NCBI RefSeq assembly: GCF_003389455.1
Contig: NZ_QUAC01000028.1
Coordinates: 1-54,728, forward strand
From: Streptomyces inhibens
GTDB lineage: Bacteria; Actinomycetota; Actinomycetes; Streptomycetales; Streptomycetaceae
Reading direction: 5' to 3'
DNA length: 54,728 nt
The position numbers were made by a program, and so were the translations under genes. This document shows, piece after piece, positions 43,320 through 51,453 of the stretch; position 1 is the stretch's first letter; every line of letters begins with the position of its first letter. The notes beneath the pieces were generated by a model. That model was given only the letters and a program-made list of their open reading frames with translations, had not been told where the DNA came from and searched no databases.

Positions 43320-43757
43320 CCTTCGCTGACCGATTCTTGCCCGTTGCGTTCGCGACGGTGCAGGAGGACAGGGTGTCAGCGGACCGTCAGGAAGTGGGCC
43401 TCCCGGTTGCCCCGCGGCCCGGCATCGGCGCCCAATGGCCCCAAAGGGAGCCTTTGTTGAATCTCCTTCAGATGCCGTAACGGTTAGATCGCCGTTGGAC
43501 GGCGGGCGTTGCTGTGATGCTAAGATCATCGCACTTGCCAACGGGGTAGTCACCTGCTATGGCAAGAAAGAAATTCCGCGCATTGGCCATATGAAAACCG
43601 CCACCCCGGGGAGAACTATGCCATTAGCCGGGCCTTCGATGGCTTTCTGGCAGGCGATTGCGCGCGGCCGTTCACGTATGTCTGGGACCGCGAGTGTTTC
43701 TGCGCGTCGCAGCCAGGCATACGACACCTGGTGGCTCCGTCGTCCGAAGAGAGTCCT
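43320..43757. other. Leader region upstream of the conservon
   Basis: 438 bp with no gene that I trust; a 109-codon plus-strand frame (43435-43761) has atypical codon use. The region contains the perfect inverted repeat CAAAGG-GAG-CCTTTG (43442-43456) and is relatively AT-rich from 43480 to 43620, the probable promoter zone of the cvn operon. GAAGAGAG at about 43746 serves cvnA. Confidence 0.45.
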
Positions 43758-44969
43758 ATGACGCAATACTTCCAGGATCCAGCGCTGTGGGGATTGATCG
43801 CTGGTACCCCTGTCGCCGCGACCGCGATTATTCGCGGCAGAAAGAAGATCGCGGAGCTACGAAAAGAAAAGGTTGAGCTCAAGCAGCACTACGCCAATCT
43901 TGAGAACCACTACACGGAAGCCGTCGAGGAGGCCAAGGACCGCGCGGAAGAGGCGACCAAGACCACTCTGAAGGCCGCCATGCGGACCTTGCAGGGTCTT
44001 GCGAGCGAGCAGCAGCTGGCGATTTCCAAGCTGCAAGAGGCATACGGCGAGCACAAGATTCTGCAGGACCTGCTCGACATCGACCACATGAATTCGCAGT
44101 TTGCGCGGCGCGCCCAGTCCATCGCCGTGCTCTGCGACGGCTGGCTCGGCCGGCGCCGGAACAACGCGTCGCTCTACGACGTGGTCCGCAGCGCGAAGGG
44201 CCGTATTCGCCACTTCACGCGCGTCGAGATCCGGTCGCAGAGTCATTTCGCCATCGTGAGCCGCGCCGTCGAACCCGTGGCGCTGGTGCTCGCCGAACTG
44301 CTGGACAACGCCACCAGCTATTCGGCGCCGGAAACGATGATCGAGATCAACATCCGGCCGGTGCCCAAGGGCGTATGTATCGTCGTCGACGACGCCGGTG
44401 TCGGCATGAACGAGGAAGAGAAGGCGCGAGCCGCCCAGCTGCTGTCGAGTGAGAATTCGGCCAGCGTCTCCAGCCTCGGTAATCCGCCGCAGTTCGGATT
44501 CACCGTCATGGGTGTGCTGGCCGCCCGTTACGGCTTCAGCGTCTCGGTGGATTCCACCTCTCCGTACGGCGGCGTGCGCGCGGTCGTCCTGCTGCCCGAG
44601 GATCTACTCACGTCCCTGCATGAGCCGGAGGAGAGTCCTGCCGTGGCCGCGTCCACCCCGTTGCCGCCCGAGAACCCTCCTGGTCACCAGGCATCCGGCG
44701 CCTCGGCGCCCGTATATCAGGCAGCCCCCCGGCCGCCCGTTCCCCCACCACCAGCTCCCGTCCCCCAGGCTCACGACACGACGGCCGGCGGTCTGCCGAA
44801 GCGCCGTCGCCGCGGTGCGATATCCATCGTGCCGACCGAGTCCGAGAGCACGGAAACCCCGGCCCGCGACAGCGCAAGGGCCGCTTCCGTCATGGGGGCA
44901 TTCCAGCGCGGCACACAATCCGGCCGTCGTTCCACCAATGCAAGCAGTGAAGGGCATGAGGTTCAGTGA
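43758..44969 (+). CDS. cvnA: Conservon sensor-kinase-like protein CvnA
   Basis: A 403-residue histidine-kinase-like protein. A short N-terminal hydrophobic segment (LWGLIAGTPVAATAII) is followed by a charged coiled coil (residues 25-90), a DHp-like helix pair (DIDHMNSQFARRAQSIAVLCDGWLG), and a HATPase domain: N-box LAELLDNATSYSAPE, G1 DDAGVGM, and FGFTVMGVLAARYG. The C-terminal 120 residues are Pro-rich and disordered. It is shorter than typical CvnA proteins and lacks a recognisable extracellular sensor domain. The stop overlaps the cvnB start (GTGA). Confidence 0.9.
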   Translation: MTQYFQDPALWGLIAGTPVAATAIIRGRKKIAELRKEKVELKQHYANLENHYTEAVEEAKDRAEEATKTTLKAAMRTLQGLASEQQLAISKLQEAYGEHKILQDLLDIDHMNSQFARRAQSIAVLCDGWLGRRRNNASLYDVVRSAKGRIRHFTRVEIRSQSHFAIVSRAVEPVALVLAELLDNATSYSAPETMIEINIRPVPKGVCIVVDDAGVGMNEEEKARAAQLLSSENSASVSSLGNPPQFGFTVMGVLAARYGFSVSVDSTSPYGGVRAVVLLPEDLLTSLHEPEESPAVAASTPLPPENPPGHQASGASAPVYQAAPRPPVPPPPAPVPQAHDTTAGGLPKRRRRGAISIVPTESESTETPARDSARAASVMGAFQRGTQSGRRSTNASSEGHEVQ

Positions 44970-45379
44970 ACTACGATCTGTCGTGGATGCTTGACAGCGC
45001 GCTGGAATTGCCCGAAGCGCAGCATGCCATTCTCGTATCCGCCGACGGCCTGCTCATGGCCCGCTCGAAGGACGTCGGCCGGGACCATGCCGACACCGTC
45101 GCCGCCGCAATGAGCGGAATGCAGTCGCTGAGCCGTACGGTCGCCGACTTCTGCACCGGCGGAGTGCCCACCAACCGGCCGCAATGGCGTCAGACGCTGG
45201 TGGAGTTCGACCATGGCTGGGTCTTTCTCATATCGGCCGGCGAAGGCGCGTATCTCGCGGTTTCGGCATCACCCGACGTTGACATGGCGGAGATCACGTT
45301 CCGTATGCAGCAGCTCGTCGGGCAGCTTGGCAAGGCACTGACCAGTCCGCCTCGTGAGAGGGCTGATATTCAGCCATGA
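44966..45379 (+). CDS. cvnB: Conservon roadblock/LC7 protein CvnB
   Basis: A 137-residue roadblock/LC7-domain protein, the MglB-like partner or GTPase regulator of CvnD. Typical segments are WMLDSALELPEAQHAILVSADGLLMARSKDV, AAMSGMQSLSRTVADF and the strand GWVFLISAGEGAYLAVSAS. The GTG start overlaps cvnA and the stop overlaps cvnC (ATGA), so A, B and C are translationally coupled. In S. coelicolor Cvn proteins form a membrane-associated complex resembling G-protein signalling. Confidence 0.93.
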   Translation: MNYDLSWMLDSALELPEAQHAILVSADGLLMARSKDVGRDHADTVAAAMSGMQSLSRTVADFCTGGVPTNRPQWRQTLVEFDHGWVFLISAGEGAYLAVSASPDVDMAEITFRMQQLVGQLGKALTSPPRERADIQP

Positions 45380-45762
45380 CAACCGATGACGAGCACGAGC
45401 CGGAGCTGACGCACGAAGCAGCGGAATTAGTACGGCCGTATGTCATCACCAACGGCCGGGATCTTCTTGACGACGACCGCTTCTCGCTGATCACCCTGGT
45501 CACGGTAGCCGCGGAACCGCCCCGGACAATGCCTCTCGATCCGGAGAAGCTCCGTCTGCTGGAGCTGTGTTCGGGAGGCTTTCTCTCGATCGCCGAGATA
45601 GCCGGACACACCCGATTGCCGGTGGGTGTCGTCAAAATTCTGGTGTCCGATCTGACGCAGGAGGGCTATCTCTATTCTCGCGCGCCCATACCTAGCGCTC
45701 AGCTTGTCGACCGGCAAATCCTTGAGGAGGTGTTGAATGGGCTCCAGGCTCGCTTTGGATGA
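45376..45762 (+). CDS. cvnC: Conservon DUF742 protein CvnC
   Basis: A 128-residue DUF742 protein. It has the family opening LVRPYVITNGRD and a winged-helix-like core (LELCSGGFLSIAEIAGHTRLPVGVVKILVSDLTQEGYLYSR). It is the third component of the conservon, and its molecular role is not defined. The ATG overlaps the cvnB stop. Its 3' end overlaps the cvnD start by 26 nt, and the cvnD ribosome site GAGGAGG lies inside it. Confidence 0.92.
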   Translation: MTTDDEHEPELTHEAAELVRPYVITNGRDLLDDDRFSLITLVTVAAEPPRTMPLDPEKLRLLELCSGGFLSIAEIAGHTRLPVGVVKILVSDLTQEGYLYSRAPIPSAQLVDRQILEEVLNGLQARFG

Positions 45763-46327
45763 CGGCGTTTACCTGCGCAATTCAGTGCAGACCGCGGCGA
45801 AGATCCTTGTGGTCGGACACTTCGCCGTGGGCAAGACCACGTTCATCGGAACCATGTCGGAGATTCCACCGCTGCGTACCGAAGAGGTAATGACCCAGGC
45901 GGGCCAGGGAATTGACGACCCGAAAGGTGCGCCCGGCAAGACCACGACAACGGTCGCCATGGATTTCGGCCGGCTCACGCTCAGCGAGAAGCTGGTCCTG
46001 TATCTGTTCGGAACGCCTGGCCAGCAGCGCTTCGTTCAGGTCTGGGAAGACATGACGCGCGGGGCGCTCGGGGCACTGGTCCTGGTCGATCCCGAGCGTC
46101 TGGAAGAGTCCTTCCCTGTCATGGACCTGGTGGAACACTACGGAATCCCGTACGCCATCGCCGTGAACCGCTTCGACGGGACCCCCGCGCACTCGCTCGA
46201 CGAGATCCGTGAGGCGCTGGACCTGCTTCCCGAGACGCCTGTTGTCAGCTGTGACGCACGGGATCAGCGTTCCTCGGCGGATTCACTGATCGCGCTCGTC
46301 CGTTATCTACAGTCCCGCCTCAACTAG
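45737..46327 (+). CDS. cvnD: Conservon small GTPase CvnD
   Basis: A 196-residue Ras-like/MglA-type GTPase. G1 is GHFAVGKTT (residues 27-35), G3 is FGTPGQQRF (about residue 92) with the expected TPGQ, and G4 is NRFD, a variant of NKxD common in CvnD proteins. The TTTTVAMDFG segment corresponds to switch I. CvnB is the presumed regulator. ATG 45737 is set by GAGGAGG six nt upstream. The downstream P450 starts 10 nt after its stop, so the P450 belongs to the same operon. Confidence 0.93.
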   Translation: MGSRLALDDGVYLRNSVQTAAKILVVGHFAVGKTTFIGTMSEIPPLRTEEVMTQAGQGIDDPKGAPGKTTTTVAMDFGRLTLSEKLVLYLFGTPGQQRFVQVWEDMTRGALGALVLVDPERLEESFPVMDLVEHYGIPYAIAVNRFDGTPAHSLDEIREALDLLPETPVVSCDARDQRSSADSLIALVRYLQSRLN

Positions 46328-46337
46328 GAGTTCAGGC

Positions 46338-47696
46338 ATGCAATCTCACTCGGAATTCCAGACTCCGCCGCCCGGCTGCCCCGCGCACGCCGGTGGCCCA
46401 AGAGCACCCCTGTACGGGCCCGAATTCGCCGCCGCTCCGGACACTTTCTATGAGCACTTGCGGCAGAACGGCCCCAGTGCGCCCGTCGAGCTGGCTCCCG
46501 GGGTGGAGGCCGAACTCGTCACGGACTACGCCGCGGCGCTCCATGTCCTGCAGAACCCGGACACCTTCGCACGGGATTCGCGCCGTTGGCGCGCCCTGAA
46601 CGAGGGCCGGGTCCCGCTGGACAGCCCCGTACTGCCGATGATGATGTACCGGCCGAACTGCATGTTCTCCGACGGCGCCGATCATCTGCGGCTGCGGCAG
46701 GCGGTGACGGACAGTCTGGCCCGTCTGGACATGCACCGGGTGAGCCGGCACGTCGACCGTGTCGCCGCATACCTCATCGACCAGTTCCGTGTCCGGGGCA
46801 AGGCCGATCTGATAGCCGACTTCTCGCAGGTCCTGCCGCTGCTGGTCTTCAACGATCTCTTCGGGTGCCCGGCGGATCTCGGGGACCGGCTGATCGTGGC
46901 CATCTCCAGCCTGTTCGACGGTATCGACGTGGAGCGGGCCAACGAGGCCATGGCCGGGGCGCTGTTCGAGCTGGTCGCGCTGAAGCGGACCACCCCGGGC
47001 GAGGACATCACCTCGTGGCTGATGCAGCATCAGGCGCAGCTGTCCGACGAGGAGATGGTCCACCAGCTGGCCCTTCTCATAGGCGCCGGCACCGAGCCCG
47101 TGCAGAACATCATCGCCAGCGCGCTGCGCCTGCTGCTGTCCGACGAGCAGTACCCCGGGGGCCAGCACGGCGGTGTTCTGGTCGAGGACGCCATCAACGA
47201 GGTGCTGTGGAACAGCCCGCCGATCGCCAACTACGGCACGCACTATCCCGTGCATGACGTGGACCTCGCCGGGACCAAACTGGCGGCCGGCGAGCCGGTG
47301 CTCATCAGCTTCGCGGCGGCCAACGCGGACCCGAGTCTGTCCGCGAGCCGGCAGACGTTCAGCAAGCGGGCCCACCTTGCCTGGGGTGCGGGTCCGCACG
47401 CCTGCCCGGCCAAGGATCCCGCCCAGCTGATCGCCATCAGGGCCATCGAGAAGCTCCTCAACATGCTGCCCGACATCGAGTTGGGCGTGCCGGCGGAGAC
47501 CCTGACCTGGCGGCCCGGCCCGTTCCACCGGGCGCTCATCGCGCTGCCTGCCCGCTTCACGCCGGTACGGGAGGAGAAGGGCGGCTCCAGGTCTTTCCAG
47601 GCGGGTGGGCCCACCGCCGGAAATGCACCGGCCCCTCAGGGCAAGTCACAGAAGGGCAGCTGGTGGAGCGGATTCCTAAGCTGGTGGAAGGTGTGA
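46338..47696 (+). CDS. CYP157-like cytochrome P450 lacking ExxR
   Basis: A 452-residue P450. The haem-thiolate Cys356 is in LAWGAGPHACPAKDPA, where the usual first Phe is Trp. The K-helix ExxR is replaced by EVLW (288-291), and the I-helix reads GAGTEP with Pro where the oxygen-activating Thr normally sits. Loss of the ExxR arginine is described for the CYP157 family, whose members occur in conservons, so this is assigned as CYP157-like. It has an extra C-terminal tail of about 30 residues ending WWSGFLSWWKV. AGGAG overlaps the cvnD stop. It may be a sensor or effector rather than a normal monooxygenase; that is inference. Confidence 0.87.
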   Translation: MQSHSEFQTPPPGCPAHAGGPRAPLYGPEFAAAPDTFYEHLRQNGPSAPVELAPGVEAELVTDYAAALHVLQNPDTFARDSRRWRALNEGRVPLDSPVLPMMMYRPNCMFSDGADHLRLRQAVTDSLARLDMHRVSRHVDRVAAYLIDQFRVRGKADLIADFSQVLPLLVFNDLFGCPADLGDRLIVAISSLFDGIDVERANEAMAGALFELVALKRTTPGEDITSWLMQHQAQLSDEEMVHQLALLIGAGTEPVQNIIASALRLLLSDEQYPGGQHGGVLVEDAINEVLWNSPPIANYGTHYPVHDVDLAGTKLAAGEPVLISFAAANADPSLSASRQTFSKRAHLAWGAGPHACPAKDPAQLIAIRAIEKLLNMLPDIELGVPAETLTWRPGPFHRALIALPARFTPVREEKGGSRSFQAGGPTAGNAPAPQGKSQKGSWWSGFLSWWKV

Positions 47697-47798
47697 CGTT
47701 TGCAACAGTGTAAACGTTCTATGTCCGCATGAACGTTCAAGCGCAGGGGTATGCAGGGCTGGCAATTATCGTGTGAGCTTCTGGAAGAAGGAGTCGCC

Positions 47799-49052
47799 GT
47801 GGAGTCCGCCCTGGCCACCGCACCCGTTGACCGGCGTACTGTGGTTTCACTTTTCTCTCGTCTGCGCACGGCCGGTGGACAGTCGAATCCATTGCCGTTG
47901 TACGCAAAGCTCAGGGCAATGGGGGAAATTGTTCAAGCTCCGTGGGGCGGGCACCTGGCAACCTCCTACACCGTGTGTCACCAGGTGTTGAGGAGCAGAT
48001 CCTGGCGGGTGCCCGATACCGACTGGCGGACTCGCCAGGATGATGCGGGGCGTTGGAGTGCGGCTGCCTCGCGTCAGATGGGCGATACCCTGCCCATGCT
48101 CAACTCGCCGTATCACACCCAGGTGCGGCGGTCGCTGGGAAATATGTTCGACCGAAAGTCTCTGGGCATAATGAAGTCTTCGGTCGAGCGGACGACGGAG
48201 CGGCTGTTTGACCGGCTCGCAGAAGAACTGCGGGACGGTCCAGCCGATTTTGTCGCGCTGGTCACCGACGAATTGCCGGTGATTACCATCGGCGAATGGC
48301 TGGGAATCCCCCCTGCGGATTACCCGCTTCTGCGGTCGCTTACCCACGACCAGGTTTTCACCCAGGAATTGTTTCCGTCGCCGAGTCAGCTCGCACTTTC
48401 CGACGCCGCGACGCATCGTCTGCGGCAGTACTTCACCGGGCTGGTGCAAGAACGCCGGAGGTCGCCCGGGGACGACCCGGTGTCGAGCTGGCTCCGGACC
48501 TGGGACGCACTCGAATCGGACCGGCACGCCGCGGACGAAGCCGTCTACGCCCTCGCGCTCTTCATGGTCCTGGCGGCGCTGGAGACGACCTCGCATCTGC
48601 TCTCCGGCATGGTGCGGCTGCTCCTGGAGCACCCCCAGCAACTGGAGTGGCTGCGGGTGCATCCCGAGTACATACCGGGTGCGATCGACGAGGTGTTGCG
48701 CTACGACGCCCCGATACACATGATCAGCCGGGTGGCCCCCGAGGACACCGAACTCGCCGGGGTGACCGTGCGCCGGCACGAGATGGTGCAGCTGATGGTC
48801 GGTGCCGCCCATCACGACCCGGACCAGTACGCCGAGCCCGGCCTCTTCGACATTCGCCGCAAGGCACCCCACCTGAGCTTCGGTGGGGGAATGCACTACT
48901 GCCTCGGCAACGCACTGGCCCGCCTGGAAGCAACGTGCCTGCTCACCTCGTTGCTCAAGCGCCTGCCGAGCCTGCGTATCAGCTCCGCTCCCGTCTGGGC
49001 GCCGCGGGTGGCCTTCCGCCGTCTCATGGCGCTTCAGGTAGTGCATGCCTGA
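47799..49052 (+). CDS. Cytochrome P450, second conservon P450
   Basis: A 417-residue bacterial P450 with all usual motifs: I-helix LAALETT (about 258-264), K-helix EVLR (298-301) followed by RVAPEDTELAG, and the haem loop LSFGGGMHYCLGNALARLE with Cys368. It should be a functional monooxygenase if redox partners are supplied; no ferredoxin is encoded nearby. GTG 47799 is preferred over ATG 47751 because AAGGAG lies 5 nt before it and the length then fits the family. It follows the CYP157-like gene by 102 nt; paired P450s of this kind are known in conservons. CYP family number not assigned. Confidence 0.9.
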   Translation: MESALATAPVDRRTVVSLFSRLRTAGGQSNPLPLYAKLRAMGEIVQAPWGGHLATSYTVCHQVLRSRSWRVPDTDWRTRQDDAGRWSAAASRQMGDTLPMLNSPYHTQVRRSLGNMFDRKSLGIMKSSVERTTERLFDRLAEELRDGPADFVALVTDELPVITIGEWLGIPPADYPLLRSLTHDQVFTQELFPSPSQLALSDAATHRLRQYFTGLVQERRRSPGDDPVSSWLRTWDALESDRHAADEAVYALALFMVLAALETTSHLLSGMVRLLLEHPQQLEWLRVHPEYIPGAIDEVLRYDAPIHMISRVAPEDTELAGVTVRRHEMVQLMVGAAHHDPDQYAEPGLFDIRRKAPHLSFGGGMHYCLGNALARLEATCLLTSLLKRLPSLRISSAPVWAPRVAFRRLMALQVVHA

Positions 49053-49097
49053 TGCGCCGCACCCCTCAGAAGCGTGGAACAACGAACAAGGAAGACC

Positions 49098-49862
49098 ATG
49101 ATGCACGACTTCAAGACCCTTCTCGTGACACACGAAGGGCCGGTCCTCAAGGTGCAGTTGAACAGCCCGGAGACAGGTAACGCGATATCCGGGCTGATCC
49201 TCGACGAACTCCTCGCCGTCCTCGGCGCCCTGGACGATGAGTCCGGCGCCCGGGTGCTGGTCCTGTCCGGCGCGGGGGACGACTTCTGCCTGGGTGGAGA
49301 CCGCAAGGAGTTCCCGGCACTACTGGCCGAGGACCCCAGCGGAGTGGCTCTGCGCGGTCTCGGCAACAAGGCGCGCCGGGTGTGCGACGCCCTCGCGACC
49401 ACCGACGCGGTCACCGTTGCGCGGCTGCACGGTGGGGTGGTCGGGGCCGGTGTGGGACTCGCGGTGTTCTGCGATCTGCGGGTCGGGGCCGACAACTGCC
49501 GCTTCCGGCTGCCGGAACTCGGTCTCGGGGTGCCTCCCGCCTGGGGAGGCATCATGCCGCGGCTGCTGAACGAGGCAGGAGCGGCCAAGGTCCGTGAGCT
49601 GATACTGACCGCCGATAACTTCGACGCCGCGCAGGCGCAGGAGCTGTCCATCCTCCACAAGGTCGTACCGGAGGAAGAGCTGGACAACGCGGTCGCACGG
49701 TGGACCAAGCCGCTGGTCCGCAGGTCCCCCTCGGCTCTGCGGACCGCCAAGCTGATGATGAACGCGTACGCCAACGCCAACCGCCTCGCGGATGCGTCCC
49801 TCTTCGACGCGGAGCTGCTGACGTCCGCGCTGACCGTCGCCGAACTCTCCCGGCGCCGCTGA
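49098..49862 (+). CDS. Crotonase superfamily protein (enoyl-CoA hydratase/isomerase-like)
   Basis: A 254-residue crotonase-fold protein. The oxyanion-hole segments are GDDFCLGGD and HGGVVGAGVG. The first catalytic glutamate of hydratases (CEL in GGxCELA) is replaced by glycine in GAGVGLAVFCDL, while the second is kept in LPELGLGVPP. With only one acidic residue it is more likely an isomerase, hydrolase or other crotonase than a syn-hydratase. AAGGAAG precedes ATG 49098. It lies 45 nt after the second P450 and probably closes the conservon operon, a link to acyl-CoA metabolism that is not an obvious part of conservon signalling. Confidence 0.88.
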   Translation: MMHDFKTLLVTHEGPVLKVQLNSPETGNAISGLILDELLAVLGALDDESGARVLVLSGAGDDFCLGGDRKEFPALLAEDPSGVALRGLGNKARRVCDALATTDAVTVARLHGGVVGAGVGLAVFCDLRVGADNCRFRLPELGLGVPPAWGGIMPRLLNEAGAAKVRELILTADNFDAAQAQELSILHKVVPEEELDNAVARWTKPLVRRSPSALRTAKLMMNAYANANRLADASLFDAELLTSALTVAELSRRR

Positions 49863-49958
49863 GGTCCCTGGCCGTGGTGCGGTCCCGATACGGGCCGCAC
49901 CCGGCGCGTCGTGGCCGGAGCGGCCCGGCGGTGGAGTCGCGCCGGCGGTGCGGTCGGC

Positions 49959-50498
49959 TCAGCCCTCCGCGTCCGTCACCGCTTCCCGGTGCCGCGCCGC
50001 CAGTTCCAGGTACATCGCCGCATTGAGCTTGATGGTCTCGCGCTCCTCGTCGGTCAGCTCCCGCTTGACCTTTGCCGGGACCCCGGCGACCAGCGAGCCG
50101 GGCGGTACCCGCATGCCCTGGGGGACCAGCGCCTGCGCGGCGACCAGCGAGCCCGCGCCGATGTGCGCCCCGTTCAACACCGTGGCGCCCATGCCGATCA
50201 GTACATCGTCCTCGACGGTGCAGCCGTGCAGGACCGCGTTGTGCCCGACGGAGACCCGGTCGCCGACGGTCACCGGGAAGCCGGGATCGACGTGCACGGT
50301 GCAGTTGTCCTGGATGTTGCTGTCGGTGCCGAGCACGATCGGGCCGCAGTCGGCGCGCAGCACCGCGTGGTACCAGACGCTGGCGCCCGCGGCCATGGTG
50401 ACCTCGCCGAGCACGACGGACGTCGGGGCGGTGAATGCCTTCTGATCGACCCTCGGCTCCTTGCCGCCCACCGGTGAAATCAACGCCCGTCCTGCCAT
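49959..50498 (-). CDS. Gamma-carbonic anhydrase family protein
   Basis: A 179-residue left-handed beta-helix protein with hexapeptide repeats. The three zinc-binding histidines of gamma-class carbonic anhydrases are present: His69 (NIQDNCTVHVD), His86 and His91 (VSVGHNAVLHG). The C-terminal helix (LTDEERETIKLNAAMYLELAARHREAV) is typical of the YrdA/CaiE group. Whether it has carbonic anhydrase activity cannot be read from sequence. GAGGAGAT precedes ATG 50498. It is divergent from another beta-helix protein. Confidence 0.9.
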   Translation of the reverse strand: MAGRALISPVGGKEPRVDQKAFTAPTSVVLGEVTMAAGASVWYHAVLRADCGPIVLGTDSNIQDNCTVHVDPGFPVTVGDRVSVGHNAVLHGCTVEDDVLIGMGATVLNGAHIGAGSLVAAQALVPQGMRVPPGSLVAGVPAKVKRELTDEERETIKLNAAMYLELAARHREAVTDAEG

Positions 50499-50642
50499 CT
50501 CTGGATCTCCTCGCCACTTCTGTGCCGCGCCAACAGCACCGTAGACGACGGGCGCACCGGCGGGCGGGGGCGGACGCCGGTGGGGCGAAGATCACAGCCC
50601 GGCGCGCGGCCGGTCGCCCGGCGGGCTGAGTACCGTGTGCGG

Positions 50643-51416
50643 GTGCCGACAAACCAGAACGTGTTCTCATCCCTCGCGGCCTGGCGGCGCCGGGCCGTGT
50701 CGCGGGCCGTCCATCGCGGTGCGCGCTGGGTGCGAGAGACCGCGGCCGTCACGGCCGATCGCCCGGGCCCGTACCGCTTCCGCCGGATCGGCACCGGCAC
50801 CCGGCTCGCCTTCCCGCAGGGCACGGTCTTCGGCGACCCGTGGATCGAGATCGGCGACCACTGCATCATCGCGCAGGACGTGACGCTGACGGCGGGGATG
50901 ATGCCGGACCTCGATCTCGGCCCGGAGCCGATCCTCACGCTGGGGAACGGTGTGGTGCTGGGCCGCGGCAGCCATGTGATCGCGGATGTCCGGCTGACGA
51001 TCGGCGACGACTGCTTCTTTGGTCCCGGGGTCTACCTCACCACCACCAACCACAGTTACGACGACCCCGATGTGCCGGTCGGAAAGCAGTGGCCGCGCAC
51101 CGCCCCGGTCGCCATCGGCGCCGGCAGCTGGATCGGTACGGGTGCGGTCATCCTGCCCGGCGCGCGGCTGGGCAGGAATGTGGTGGTCGCGGCCGGCGCC
51201 GTCGTCCGCGGTGAGGTCCCCGATCATGCGGTGGTCGCCGGCGCGCCCGCCAAGGTCGTCCGTAGCTGGGACCCGCAGGAGGGCTGGCAGCCGCCGCTGC
51301 GTACGCCGGCGCCGGTGCCGATCCCCGAGGGCGTCACCCCGGAGCAACTGGTCGCGCTGGGGGAGTGGCGGGCCGAGGAGTCCGTGCAGGCCGGGGAGGC
51401 GTACGAAGCGTCCTGA
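50643..51416 (+). CDS. Hexapeptide-repeat acyltransferase
   Basis: A 257-residue acyltransferase of the left-handed beta-helix class. After a basic N-terminal helix (AWRRRAVSRAVHRGARWVRE) come hexapeptide coils (IEIGDHCIIAQDVTLTAG, LTIGDDCFFGPGVYLTTTNHSY, VAIGAGSWIGTGAVILPGARLGRNVVVAAGAVV). The catalytic His region is TTTNHSYDDP. An O-acetyltransferase role is most likely. GTG 50643 is the first plausible start. It is divergent from the gamma-carbonic anhydrase gene, 144 bp away, and convergent with the EamA gene. Confidence 0.85.
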   Translation: MPTNQNVFSSLAAWRRRAVSRAVHRGARWVRETAAVTADRPGPYRFRRIGTGTRLAFPQGTVFGDPWIEIGDHCIIAQDVTLTAGMMPDLDLGPEPILTLGNGVVLGRGSHVIADVRLTIGDDCFFGPGVYLTTTNHSYDDPDVPVGKQWPRTAPVAIGAGSWIGTGAVILPGARLGRNVVVAAGAVVRGEVPDHAVVAGAPAKVVRSWDPQEGWQPPLRTPAPVPIPEGVTPEQLVALGEWRAEESVQAGEAYEAS

Positions 51417-51453
51417 GGCGCCGTCAGGCCGGCCCGTGTCGGGCCCGCCCGCA

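Noticed and set aside
43435..43761. 109-codon frame upstream of cvnA
   Set aside because: Low third-position GC, no ribosome site and overlap with the cvnA start region; more likely the conservon leader.
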